Assembly: GCA_900539035.1 (NCBI GenBank)
Contig: UQAU01000008.1
Span: 1 to 64,000, forward strand
Direction: 5' to 3'
DNA: 64,000 bases
From: an uncultured Collinsella sp.
GTDB taxonomy: Bacteria; Actinomycetota; Coriobacteriia; Coriobacteriales; Coriobacteriaceae
The translations under genes and the position numbers were made by a program. This document shows positions 1 to 7,538 of the stretch, in pieces. The notes under the pieces were generated by a model that saw only the letters and a list, made by a program, of their open reading frames with translations, made no database searches and was not told the DNA's origin. Within the stretch, counting starts at the first letter, position 1. Each line of letters starts with the position of its first letter.

Positions 1-107
1 GGGGCGCCAGGCGCCCGGATGCGTCATGCCGAAATGGCGCGAAGCACGCGGTTGACAAAACTATAGAGACACGTCCCAAATTGACTACTCCACCTTGTAG
101 AGTCATT

Positions 108-119
108 GCGCGGAGAATC
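108..119. other. candidate attL core (12-bp direct repeat)
   Basis: The 12-mer GCGCGGAGAATC occurs here and, in the same orientation, at 36304-36315 inside the 3' end of ssrA. The two copies bracket the whole prophage, as expected of att cores. Caution: the left flank does not carry the rest of an ssrA 3' end, so the empty site cannot be rebuilt convincingly from this window alone. Confidence 0.4.
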
Positions 120-240
120 CGCGTATTTGCTTCGCAAATACGCACCGGCTTCGGCCGCCTGCCGGCATCCTCGCCCGCTCGCTACAAACGCTTCGCGTTT
201 GCTTAACGCCCGCGCCCTGCATAGAGTTCGATTCTCCGCG
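109..240. repeat. cloverleaf-like structured element at the prophage left end
   Basis: A perfect 11-bp inverted repeat (109-119 with 230-240) encloses three hairpins: 121-143 (10-bp stem, TTC loop), 145-165 (5-bp stem) and 185-201 (7-bp stem, TTC loop). The right arm extends to a 16-mer at 225-240 that is the exact reverse complement of 36305-36320 in ssrA. It resembles a folded RNA or a recombination cruciform. No tRNA can be drawn from it. It sits directly beside the 3' end of the integrase gene. Confidence 0.55.
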
Positions 241-247
241 GTACGGA

Positions 248-1759
248 CTAGAAATAAAAAGACAGGTAGATACGAATATCTGCCTGTCTGTTGCTTATGG
301 TGGAGCTGGCGTTCATTCGGTCGAACACTTCGCCACCTGGACCTATAGCGCCAGGCAGCGACGGATTATCGCCCAAGCCGGCAGAACCGTCAAACGTGAA
401 CGCCACGCGCAGGCCGTCGTCATCGTCGGGACCGCCCAGCACCACGCGCGCCACGAACGTGCGCAGGAGCTGCGCGTCGTCCATCTCGGCGGCGGCCATG
501 CCCTCAAGCCAGAACAGCGCGCGGTCGTAGTCAAGGCGGGCGGCCTCAAGGGCCTCGGCCGTGCGCAGCTCGTCCTTGAGGAGCGCCTGCCGCTGCTTCA
601 GTGCGTCTATGCGCTCCTTGCCGCCCGGCGGCGCGATGCCCGACTCGATGGCCGCCCATATGTTGGAGAACGCCGTCTCGATCTTGGCCAGCTCGCCCTT
701 TATGGTCTCGCTCAAGGGCCTCTCGTCGGCGCGCTCCTCCTCGGCGTCGGCCAGCATGCGAGCGATGCGCTCGCGGCTGTCGACGCTGCCCAGGGCCTCG
801 CGCACGGCGTCGGCCACGCGCTTCTCCACGACATCGCGGCGCACGGTGCGCCCGCAGCTGCGGCAGCGGTAGTAGTGATAGGGCCTGCCCGACTTGCCCG
901 TGCCGCTGGTGCCGGTCATCAGCCCGCCGTCGCGCCCGTCGTAGAGCTTGCCCGTGAGCGGGAAGTCCCACGCTTCGGTCTTGGCGCGGGGCCTGTGCGA
1001 GTCCTCAAGCATCCGTATCACCCTCTCCTCGTCATCCATGGGAACGATGGCGGGCATGCCGCCGGGCACGACCACGCCCGCGTAGCGGTACTCCCCGCCG
1101 TTCTCCCGCCGCATCAGTATGCGGCGCACCGTCTGGAAGCGCCACTTGCCGCCGCGCTTGGTGCGGTACGGCTCCCAGGCGCGCACCACGTCGGCCACCG
1201 ACTTGCCCGACAAGACCATGCGCACGCCCAGGCGGATGGCGGCGGCCTCCTCCTCGTTGACCACGTAGCGCCCGTCCACTATGTCCCAGCCGTAGCGCAC
1301 GCAGCCGTTGGCCATGCACCGCTCGGCGTTCTTCTGTATGCCGTCGCGTATGCGCTCGCCGTCGAGCGCGCTCTCGTACTCCGCCAGCACCTCCAGCATG
1401 CCCAGCTGCAGCACGCCCGCCGAGCCGTCCGAAATGTCCTCGCCCGCGTACAGTATCTCGACGCTGCAGCGGCGCAGCATGATGCGCGCCATGGCCATCT
1501 CGTCGCGGTTGCGCATGATTCGGGTAACTTTATATATGACCACGAAATCGAACAGCCCTCGCTTGGCGTCGGCCATCATGCGCTGGAACTCGGCGCGGTC
1601 GGTGTTGGTGCCCGTCTGCGCGAAGTCGCAGTACGTGGCCACCACGCGCAGGTCGTTCTCGGCGCAGTAGGCGCGGGACTTCTCCACCTGTATCTCTATG
1701 GACTCGCCGCGCTGGTTGTGGCTCGAGAAGCGGGCGTATATCGCCGCGCGCCCGCCCAC
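248..1759 (-). CDS. int: large serine recombinase (phage integrase)
   Basis: This 503-aa protein would integrate and excise the prophage. The resolvase catalytic domain comes first, with YARFSS (Ser12 the likely nucleophile) and an Arg-containing KVTRIMRNRDE segment near residue 90. A recombinase domain, a zinc-ribbon region with YYRCRSCG, a coiled-coil region and a C-terminal tail follow. The first zinc knuckle, usually CxxC, reads LYDGRDGG, so only one Cys pair remains. The GTG start at 1759 is chosen because GGAG lies 6 nt upstream, inside the end of the repressor gene; the longer frame up to 2065 has no recombinase homology. Int and repressor are almost contiguous and probably co-transcribed. 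The family call is firm; the att sites are not proven. Confidence 0.93.
   Translation of the reverse strand: MGGRAAIYARFSSHNQRGESIEIQVEKSRAYCAENDLRVVATYCDFAQTGTNTDRAEFQRMMADAKRGLFDFVVIYKVTRIMRNRDEMAMARIMLRRCSVEILYAGEDISDGSAGVLQLGMLEVLAEYESALDGERIRDGIQKNAERCMANGCVRYGWDIVDGRYVVNEEEAAAIRLGVRMVLSGKSVADVVRAWEPYRTKRGGKWRFQTVRRILMRRENGGEYRYAGVVVPGGMPAIVPMDDEERVIRMLEDSHRPRAKTEAWDFPLTGKLYDGRDGGLMTGTSGTGKSGRPYHYYRCRSCGRTVRRDVVEKRVADAVREALGSVDSRERIARMLADAEEERADERPLSETIKGELAKIETAFSNIWAAIESGIAPPGGKERIDALKQRQALLKDELRTAEALEAARLDYDRALFWLEGMAAAEMDDAQLLRTFVARVVLGGPDDDDGLRVAFTFDGSAGLGDNPSLPGAIGPGGEVFDRMNASSTISNRQADIRIYLSFYF
260..289 (-). terminator. terminator at the end of the integrase gene
   Basis: A 13-bp stem (260-272 with 277-289, one G-T pair, CGAA loop) is followed on the minus strand by a T-rich run at 254-260. 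It would terminate the leftward integrase transcript. Unusually it lies inside the last codons of the integrase reading frame, with the stop codon beyond the T run. Confidence 0.7.
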
Positions 1760-1761
1760 GG

Positions 1762-2406
1762 CTACTCCATCTCGTCGGCGGCCTGGAACCACACCACCGT
1801 GCCGATCACGCGCACGGGTCCGTCGTCCATGCCGAAAATCATGTCCTCGTAGTCCTCGAAGCTGTCCGCCGACAGCATCAGCTTGGTGCTGCCCTTGTAC
1901 CAGCGGCGCATGACCGCGCGGTAGTCCTCGGTCTCCACCACGGCGATGGACCCGTTGGCGGGCTGGCGGTCGGGGTCGACCAGCACGTGGCTGCCCTCGG
2001 GTATGACGCGGTTCATGCAGTCGCCCTCGACCTCCAGGGCGAACGCGCGCGGATGCCCGGCGCACACCGAGGCGGGCACCTCAACGCGGTGCGCTATCTC
2101 CTCCTCGTCGGCGAGCGCGCCGGCGTGCACGCGCCCGAGCGTGAGCAGCGGCACGGTTGCGCTGCTGGCCACCACGGGCATGGCACCGGAAGGCAAAACA
2201 ACGCCATCTGTTCCCTCGTCAATAACCTCGCCTTTACTGATATTGAAATAATCCGCAATACGCTGAACTGCGCCCATGCGAGGCACTGCTCGCCCGTTTT
2301 CCCATTGAGATACGGCCATAGCGGAGACGGCGGCAACTTTGCCGAACTCCTCCTGCGTCATGTCGTGCTGCGTCCTAATCCTTCGGATGTTCTCGGCTAT
2401 GCTCAC
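1762..2406 (-). CDS. CI/LexA-like phage repressor with altered S24 active site
   Basis: This 214-aa protein has an N-terminal XRE helix-turn-helix (about residues 5-58) and a C-terminal S24 peptidase-like fold (about 85-205), the plan of lambdoid CI repressors that hold lysogeny. The expected GDSM motif reads GDCM (Cys130 for the catalytic Ser). Where a general-base Lys is expected, the sequence is AVMRRW (Met166). Classical RecA-stimulated self-cleavage is therefore doubtful. The start is GTG at 2406 with GAGG upstream. It is transcribed divergently from the cro-like gene, leaving about 115 bp of shared operator DNA, and is followed directly by the integrase. Confidence 0.88.
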   Translation of the reverse strand: MSIAENIRRIRTQHDMTQEEFGKVAAVSAMAVSQWENGRAVPRMGAVQRIADYFNISKGEVIDEGTDGVVLPSGAMPVVASSATVPLLTLGRVHAGALADEEEIAHRVEVPASVCAGHPRAFALEVEGDCMNRVIPEGSHVLVDPDRQPANGSIAVVETEDYRAVMRRWYKGSTKLMLSADSFEDYEDMIFGMDDGPVRVIGTVVWFQAADEME

Positions 2407-2444
2407 GTGTCCTCCTTCCGCTGCGACCGTTAAAATCTTTTTAC

Positions 2445-2491
2445 AGAATATGACAAATCTTCTTTACAGTCACTATATGTTTGGTTATAGT
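2445..2491. promoter_or_regulatory. overlapping divergent promoters of the lysogeny switch
   Basis: Rightward promoter: TTTACA (2463-2468), 17-bp spacer, TATAGT (2486-2491), reading into the cro-like gene. Leftward candidate: GTGACT (2468-2473, minus strand), 17-bp spacer, TATTCT (2445-2450), reading into the repressor. The two -35 boxes overlap. A TTTACAG repeat occurs at about 2440-2446 and 2463-2469 and is a candidate operator half-site. This is the expected CI/Cro switch region. Confidence 0.65.
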
Positions 2492-2521
2492 CTTAGGAAT
2501 ACCAAGCAAGGAGGTGATTCG

Positions 2522-2716
2522 ATGGAATTGGTTGATGCGCGCAAGAAGGCACGGTACTCACAGGAGGCCGTGGCTGGCCTTCTCGGCATCTCGCGGCCCA
2601 CGTACGCAAAGATGGAAAGCAACCCCGATAGCGTAACTATCGAGGACGCCAAAAAACTGGCAAAACTTTTCGGCGTGCGTGTGGCTGATATTTTTTTCGG
2701 CAGCAACGATAGTTAA
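2522..2716 (+). CDS. Cro-like XRE-family regulator
   Basis: This 64-aa protein is a single XRE helix-turn-helix, with SQEAVAGLLGISRPTYAKME as the core. It opens the rightward early operon, divergent from the CI-like repressor, and so is the likely Cro counterpart. The ATG at 2522 follows a strong AAGGAGGTG ribosome binding site at about 2508. The spacing from TATAGT at 2486 leaves a short leader. Position and size fit Cro; no functional residue separates Cro from other small XRE proteins. Confidence 0.8.
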   Translation: MELVDARKKARYSQEAVAGLLGISRPTYAKMESNPDSVTIEDAKKLAKLFGVRVADIFFGSNDS

Positions 2717-2738
2717 ACCTATAGATAGGAGAGAAACC

Positions 2739-3077
2739 ATGACCACCAAGAGCCACCAGCCCGAGTTCGTCGCCGAGATCATCGGCAAAACGCTCGACCA
2801 CCTCATCGACGACCGCAAGCGCGTGGCCGCCGACTTCGAGCTGGCCGAGAACGGCTGCATGGAGGAGACGCACGTCAGCCTCAAGCGCCGCATCGCGGCC
2901 ATGTGGGGCTTCCAGACGAGCGGCATCGAGCTTCTGGAGGCGAGCACGACCTGGTTCGAGCTCGGCGGCATGCAGTTCAACGTCTACAGCTCCGTGCAGT
3001 TCAGCGTGAACGGCAAGGGCTGGAGCACCGACTTCAAGACCATCGCGCGCGACACCGCGTACGACGAGAAGGAGTAG
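2739..3077 (+). CDS. hypothetical early phage protein
   Basis: This 112-aa protein is not recognised. It starts with ATG after an AGGAGAG ribosome binding site. The N-terminal half is helical and charged; the C-terminal half is richer in aromatics (MWGF, TTWFELGG, GWSTDF) and looks like beta structure. There is no Cys pair, membrane segment or signal peptide. It is the second gene of the early operon, 22 bp after the cro-like gene, so it is likely expressed early. The coding frame is supported by strong GC3 bias. Confidence 0.7.
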   Translation: MTTKSHQPEFVAEIIGKTLDHLIDDRKRVAADFELAENGCMEETHVSLKRRIAAMWGFQTSGIELLEASTTWFELGGMQFNVYSSVQFSVNGKGWSTDFKTIARDTAYDEKE

Positions 3078-3080
3078 GCC

Positions 3081-3325
3081 ATGCTGAACGAGGTGACCGT
3101 ACGGGGGGGTTCACCGCCCTCAACGTGAAGAGCGGCAAGTGCGTGCTGCAGTTTGAGCTGGACCCGAAGTTCCGCGACTTCATCCCCAAGCTGGTGGAGT
3201 TCACGGGGCAGATGCTCAACATCCACGTGTACGACGACCAGGAGGTGATGTTCGTGGATAGGGACACCGGTGAGGTCGCCTACGAGGACGCCCCGCTGCT
3301 TCTGCCGGGCGTCGCGGGCGAATGA
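3081..3325 (+). pseudogene. small early phage gene interrupted at a G7 tract
   Basis: The ATG at 3081 opens a frame that runs through a G7 tract (3103-3109) and then stops at about 3126-3128. The downstream sequence, read in the neighbouring frame, continues as a well-formed protein (about 70 residues, TALNVKSGKCVLQFELD onward) to 3325. One extra G would join both parts into about 81 aa. Either the gene is frameshifted, the tract varies in length, or the base call is wrong. No family is recognised. The following gene starts inside its stop (ATGA at 3322), which argues that translation normally reaches 3325. Confidence 0.6.
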
Positions 3326-3507
3326 CCCCGATACAGCGCGCCATGTGCGACGAGTGCGCCGCCATGATGCGCGAGTTCTACAAGGACCCAGAGAACGAGA
3401 GGAAGTTCCAGGAATGGAAAAGATCAAGGGAAGGAGGGTGCGCGTCGCAGCCGGCAAGCGAAAGACGCGCACCGCAACGGTTCACTTCCGAACCGAGACC
3501 AGTGTAA
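3322..3507 (+). CDS. small hypothetical phage protein
   Basis: This 61-aa frame starts at an ATG overlapping the preceding stop (ATGA), suggesting translational coupling. The N-terminal part is plausible protein (CDECAAMMREFYKDPENERKF); the C-terminal part is Arg- and Pro-rich and overlaps a second frame starting at 3414. No family is recognised. Only one of the two overlapping frames may be fully functional. Confidence 0.45.
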   Translation: MTPIQRAMCDECAAMMREFYKDPENERKFQEWKRSREGGCASQPASERRAPQRFTSEPRPV

Positions 3508-3614
3508 CACCCGAGCAGCGCCGCGAGAGGCTGCAGGCCGTTTTCGCCGCCCTGTTCGTCTGCGCGTGCATCGCCGCCACATGGGCGCTGGAGGCAACAG
3601 TATGGCCGAGGTAG
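3414..3614 (+). CDS. small phage protein with one membrane segment
   Basis: A 66-aa frame from an ATG at 3414: a basic N-terminus (KIKGRRVRVAAGKRKTRT), then a C-terminal hydrophobic stretch (about residues 44-63, AVFAALFVCACIAATWALEA) that would cross a membrane. It overlaps the end of the previous small gene and the start of the next (3602), which favours translational coupling. Function unknown. Confidence 0.45.
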   Translation: MEKIKGRRVRVAAGKRKTRTATVHFRTETSVTPEQRRERLQAVFAALFVCACIAATWALEATVWPR

Positions 3615-4000
3615 ACGCCAAGGCCCAGGCCCTCGTGGCCAAGGCGTGCGGCTGGGTTGCCTCGAACCCCGATACATGGGCGAAGCTGCGCCGCATCTGC
3701 TACCGCCTGATGCTGGAGGGCCACGTCATCCAGCGCGACAACGTGTACACCCTGGCGTGCCAGAACGGCATGACCGTGAGCGAGGCCAGCGAGTTCAAGC
3801 GCGACCACAACCTGTGGAGCGTGCTGTCCCGCTACATGGTGCTGCAGCGCCCCTCCATGCTGGCCGCCGTGAGCTTCCGCCGCACGCCGGTGGACTCCGT
3901 GGACCTGGTGGGCACGTGGGAGGCCATCGTGGGCCCAGCCGTTTTCGCCGCCTCCACGCTAACCGAGGCGCAGGGCATCTACGACAGGGGCGCGCAATGA
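3602..4000 (+). CDS. hypothetical early phage protein
   Basis: This 132-aa, mainly helical protein is not recognised. Segments such as WAKLRRICYRLMLEGHVIQRDNVY and FKRDHNLWSVLSRYMV suggest a compact helical DNA-binding or adaptor protein, but no family motif is clear. It starts inside the preceding small frame and ends 4 nt past the start of the RusA gene (ATGA overlap), placing it in the recombination block. Confidence 0.7.
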   Translation: MAEVDAKAQALVAKACGWVASNPDTWAKLRRICYRLMLEGHVIQRDNVYTLACQNGMTVSEASEFKRDHNLWSVLSRYMVLQRPSMLAAVSFRRTPVDSVDLVGTWEAIVGPAVFAASTLTEAQGIYDRGAQ

Positions 4001-4362
4001 GGTGCACCGTCACGGTCGAGGGCCGAATGCCGAGCCTGAACGACTACATCAGCGCCGAGCGCGCCAACCGCTACAAGGCGGCGGCCATGAAGAAGCGCGA
4101 GACGGCGCGCGTGAGGGCGGCGGCCATGCAGCAGCGCGCGCCGCGCTTCGAGCGCCGGGTGACCGTGCGCACCACGTTCTACGAGCCCGACATGCGCCGC
4201 GACGCCGACAACGTGGGCTTCGCGCGCAAGTTCGTGCTCGACGGCCTGGTGGCGGCGGGCGTAATCAAGGACGACTCCCGCAAGTACGTGGAGCAGTGCC
4301 CCGACAGGGTGCTCACCGACAGGGCGCGCCCCCGCGTGGTCGTGGAGGTGAGCGACGAGTGA
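3997..4362 (+). CDS. rusA: RusA-family Holliday junction resolvase
   Basis: This 121-aa protein is close to RusA length. It opens with the family-typical strand and PSLNDYISAERANRYK, followed by a basic helix. The acidic catalytic cluster is visible as RRDADN (about residues 67-72) and VIKDDS (about 89-94), matching the Asp residues that bind metal in RusA. It would cleave four-way junctions formed during phage recombination or replication. It overlaps its upstream neighbour by ATGA, and its end overlaps the next gene's GTG start. Confidence 0.88.
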   Translation: MRCTVTVEGRMPSLNDYISAERANRYKAAAMKKRETARVRAAAMQQRAPRFERRVTVRTTFYEPDMRRDADNVGFARKFVLDGLVAAGVIKDDSRKYVEQCPDRVLTDRARPRVVVEVSDE

Positions 4363-4916
4363 CCCGCCGAGACAAGGGCAGGCCACACAGGGCGTGGCGC
4401 AAGGCCGACCTCGACCGCATAGCCGAGCTGGCGGGAAAGGTGCCCGCCCGCGAGATTCGCCGCGAGCTGCGGCTGTCCAAGAACCAGTTGGATAACGCGC
4501 GGCGCTTGATCAACGCCAGCGGTGGCCACGTGTCCCTGCGCTGCTACCGCCACCGCCTGGAGCTGTGCCCGTCGTGCGGGTGCCGCAGGGCGACCCTCGG
4601 CAAGGACGGCATCTGCGAACCGTGCAGACGCCAGCAGCAGCTTGAGGCCATAGAGGCCCGCATAGCCGAGCTGCTGCCGAGGCTGACCGCAGAGGAGCGC
4701 CGCACCTACGAGCGCACCGAGTGTGGCCGAGAGAGCCGCGCCGACCCCATGCCGCAGGCCCCGGACACCTCGGGCATGAGCCGCTACGCCGCCGACAAGG
4801 CAGCAGAGGCGCACGACGAGGCCATGGAGCGGTGGCTGTGCCGTTACCTGTACCGCAGGGTCAAGGCGGCGCAGAAGCGCAAGGAGCGCATAGAGAAAAA
4901 AGTTCCGAAATCCTGA
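4359..4916 (+). CDS. phage HTH and zinc-ribbon protein
   Basis: This 185-aa protein starts at a GTG overlapping the rusA stop. Residues about 12-50 (ADLDRIAELAGKVPAREIRR) look like a helix-turn-helix of the type found in phage regulators. Residues about 65-90 hold CPSC and CEPC pairs, a likely zinc ribbon. The C-terminus is helical and basic. This architecture suggests DNA binding, perhaps a regulator next to the recombination genes, but no target is evident. Confidence 0.65.
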   Translation: MTRRDKGRPHRAWRKADLDRIAELAGKVPAREIRRELRLSKNQLDNARRLINASGGHVSLRCYRHRLELCPSCGCRRATLGKDGICEPCRRQQQLEAIEARIAELLPRLTAEERRTYERTECGRESRADPMPQAPDTSGMSRYAADKAAEAHDEAMERWLCRYLYRRVKAAQKRKERIEKKVPKS

Positions 4917-4958
4917 AAAGTTTTTATCACTTTTAGTTTTCCCAGTTAGGAGACCCAA

Positions 4959-5255
4959 ATGCTCACGGAAATCATCAGCAAGACCGTCGCGGACAAGACG
5001 GTGGACAGCATCCTGAAGCGCATCGAGCGCGCCGTCCCCGTGCCCGAGCCGGGCGACGGCGGCTTCGACGCCGCCATGCGCCAGGCGTTCAACATGGGGG
5101 CCGCCTGCATGGCCGCGCAAATCAAGAACGGCCCCGTGCCCACCAAGCGCATCGCGCTCATGGGCGAGGTGGCCCGCGTGGCGTGCCGCGCCCGCCTGGT
5201 GGGCATGGAGTGCCGCGTGGTCGTAGACGAGGAGGCCCGCGCATGCAATCGCTAG
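4959..5255 (+). CDS. hypothetical phage protein
   Basis: This 98-aa frame follows a 42-bp gap that includes an AT-rich stretch and a TTAGGAG ribosome binding site. The N-terminus is helical (MLTEIISKTVADKTVDSILK), with an Ala- and Cys-containing C-terminal half. No family is recognised. Its end overlaps the start of the ParB-like gene by 13 nt, so the two are likely co-translated. Confidence 0.65.
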   Translation: MLTEIISKTVADKTVDSILKRIERAVPVPEPGDGGFDAAMRQAFNMGAACMAAQIKNGPVPTKRIALMGEVARVACRARLVGMECRVVVDEEARACNR

Positions 5256-6526
5256 AGGAGGTCGCGATCTGCGACGTGTACCCCTACGAGCGCGCCGACG
5301 GCGAGCCGATGAACCCGCGCGACTTCACCACCAGGGAGAGCGCCGAGCACATCGCGGGCCTGGCCGCGCAGTTCAAGGCCAACCGCCTCAACCCCGGCCA
5401 GCCCGTCATGAAGCCCATCCTGTACAAGGAGGGCGGCATCTACTGGATCATCGACGGCGAGTGCCGCGTGCGCGCCATGAGGGCCATCGGCACCGAGCGT
5501 TTCCTCGCCGAGGTCTACGACGACCTGGACGACGCCGAGCTGGCGCGCGTGGAGGCCGCCAAGGCCATGGTGGAGACCGACGCCAAGCTGGGGCTGACCG
5601 CCGAGGAGAAGTCGCGCGGCGTGCAGACCATGCTGGCGCTCGACATTCCCGACGAGGAGGTGGCCGTGGCCGCCCGCACCGACGCGGCCACCGTGGCCAA
5701 GGCGCGCCGCGCCGCCCGCAGGGTGCAGGACGCCGCCTACGACATGACGCTCGACCGCCTGGCCGCCATCGCCGAGTTCGAGGGCGACGACGAGGCCGTG
5801 GCCGGGCTGCGCGACTGCAAGCAGTCCGAATGGCAGCGCGTGTACGCGGGCCTGAAGGCCGAGGCCGAGCAGAGGCGCAACCGCGCCGAGGTGGTGGCGG
5901 TGCTTGCCGACGCGGGCGTCGAGTTCGTCGACGAATGCCCCGAGGGCTTCGCCGCATGCCGCACGTTTTCCGACTACCGCCCCGACCTGGCGGCGCTGGA
6001 CGCCTACGTGGCCGACAACGCGGGCGCGGGGCTTCTGGCCGAGGAGACGTCGTTCGGCGTGACCCTGCTGGCGCCGGTGGCCGAGGGGGCCGACGAGGCC
6101 GCACAGGCCGCAGCCCAGCGCAAGGCCGACTTCCAGGCCGCCTACGAGGACGGCGCGAAGGCCCGCCGCGAGTGGCTTGCCGCCCATGTCGGCGACCCCA
6201 AGTCGATGCGCCGCACGGCTCTGGCGCTGACCGCGTTCGCCATGGAGGCCGAGGCCGTGGAATCGTTCGAGGAGCTGCTGGGCCGACCCATCGACCGCAC
6301 GCCCACCGAGCTGGCCGTGGCCATGGGCTGGCGGGCAGCGTGGAACATGAGCGGCTGGACTGCCTGGGGCCTCATGGAAGGCGGCAGCTCCGTGTACCTC
6401 AACCGAGCGACGGTCGAGAACGTGACCATCATCTACGAGGCCATGAAGGCCGACGGCTACGAGCCGAACGCGGCCGAGACGGAAACCTACGAGGCGTGCA
6501 TGGCGCGCCTGGGAAGCGAGGAGTAA
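5243..6526 (+). CDS. ParB/Srx-like nuclease-domain phage protein
   Basis: This 427-aa protein has an N-terminal ParB/sulfiredoxin-like domain (residues about 3-110): NPRDFTTRESAEHIAGLAAQ then GGIYWIIDGECRVRAMRAIG, where IDGECRVRA corresponds to the family GxRRxxA-like box. A helical region with helix-turn-helix character follows (DEEVAVAARTDAATVAKARR, about 130-160). The C-terminal half is unassigned. Phage proteins of this design occur near recombination genes and may bind or nick DNA. There is no ParA partner, so plasmid-type partition is unlikely. Confidence 0.75.
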   Translation: MQSLEEVAICDVYPYERADGEPMNPRDFTTRESAEHIAGLAAQFKANRLNPGQPVMKPILYKEGGIYWIIDGECRVRAMRAIGTERFLAEVYDDLDDAELARVEAAKAMVETDAKLGLTAEEKSRGVQTMLALDIPDEEVAVAARTDAATVAKARRAARRVQDAAYDMTLDRLAAIAEFEGDDEAVAGLRDCKQSEWQRVYAGLKAEAEQRRNRAEVVAVLADAGVEFVDECPEGFAACRTFSDYRPDLAALDAYVADNAGAGLLAEETSFGVTLLAPVAEGADEAAQAAAQRKADFQAAYEDGAKARREWLAAHVGDPKSMRRTALALTAFAMEAEAVESFEELLGRPIDRTPTELAVAMGWRAAWNMSGWTAWGLMEGGSSVYLNRATVENVTIIYEAMKADGYEPNAAETETYEACMARLGSEE

Positions 6527-7537
6527 ATGAGCGAAGCAGTTGAGGCCGAGATCATCGAGCCCGAGGAGGCGTCAGAGCTGACCGTGGCGTACTCCCCCGC
6601 CGTGATCGAGGCCAACTTCGACGCCCTGGAGGCGCACGTGCGCAGGCTGGTGGCCGACTACGAGGGCGCGACCTACGACATGGGCAAGGACGAGAACGTG
6701 AAGGCCGCCAAGCGCGACCGCGCCTACCTCAACGGCATCGCCAAGGAGATAGACGAGCGCCGCAAGGCCGTGAGCCGCGAGTACACGAAGCCCCTGGCCG
6801 CGTTCGAGGACAGGTGCAAGGCCGTGGCGGGCATCGCGAAGCAGGCAGCCGACGGCATCAAGGCGCAGCTGGACGAGGCCGAGGAGGAGCGCCAGCTGCG
6901 CGCGTACGCCAAGCTGCGGGAGCACTACGAGGAGTTCGCCGGGCTGCTGGCCCCCGTCGTGCCCTATGAGCGTTTCCACGAGAAGCAGTGGACCAACAAG
7001 ACCTTCGGCGAGGTGAAGGCATTCAGGGCCCTGGAGGCCAAGGTAGAGCGCCTGGCCCAGGACTGGGAAACCCTCAAGGCGCAGTTCCAGGGCGAGCCGT
7101 TCTACGACGAGGCCGAGCGCGAGCTGTTCGCCACCCTGGACCTGGGCGCGGCCATAACGGCGGCGCACAAGGCCGAGGAGGAGCGCCGGCGCATCGCCGA
7201 GCTGAAGGCGGCCATGGAGCCGGAACCCGTGGAAGAGCCCGAACCCGAACCCGAAGCGGTGCCCGAGCCCGCGGAATGCCAGCCCGCAGAGTTCCCGCAG
7301 CCGCTTGAGCAGATGCCTGAGCCGCAGCCCGCGCCCATGCCCGCCCCGGTGCCGCCAGCGCCGCCCGCACCGGCACCCGTGGCCATGGCGGGCGACCCGT
7401 GGACGGTCGTGGTGCCGTGCGCCACGCGCGAGCAGATGCAGGGCGTCGCGGCGGCCCTCAAGGCGCAGGGCGTCGTGGGCACCATCATGCACGGCACGGT
7501 GGGCCAGGTTTACGAGCGAATGAACGGAGGCTACTAG
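6527..7537 (+). CDS. DUF1351-family phage protein
   Basis: This 336-aa protein starts directly at the upstream stop (TAAATG). Its N-terminal two-thirds is a long charged coiled coil (YLNGIAKEIDERRKAVSREY and onward) of the DUF1351 type usually encoded beside phage single-strand annealing proteins. A Pro/Glu-rich linker (about 235-285) joins it to a small C-terminal domain (WTVVVPCATREQMQGVAAAL). The gene order DUF1351-Erf-SSB supports a role in recombination. The biochemical activity is unknown. Confidence 0.8.
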   Translation: MSEAVEAEIIEPEEASELTVAYSPAVIEANFDALEAHVRRLVADYEGATYDMGKDENVKAAKRDRAYLNGIAKEIDERRKAVSREYTKPLAAFEDRCKAVAGIAKQAADGIKAQLDEAEEERQLRAYAKLREHYEEFAGLLAPVVPYERFHEKQWTNKTFGEVKAFRALEAKVERLAQDWETLKAQFQGEPFYDEAERELFATLDLGAAITAAHKAEEERRRIAELKAAMEPEPVEEPEPEPEAVPEPAECQPAEFPQPLEQMPEPQPAPMPAPVPPAPPAPAPVAMAGDPWTVVVPCATREQMQGVAAALKAQGVVGTIMHGTVGQVYERMNGGY

Positions 7538-7538
7538 C

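Noticed and set aside
52..80. sigma70 promoter starting at TTGACA (52-57)
   Set aside because: No acceptable -10 box at 16-18 bp; left unassigned.
108..247. tRNA or tmRNA fragment at the left edge (T-arm-like GAGTTCGATTCTC)
   Set aside because: No matching acceptor, D-arm or anticodon arm can be drawn, and the T-stem has mismatches; described as a structured element instead.
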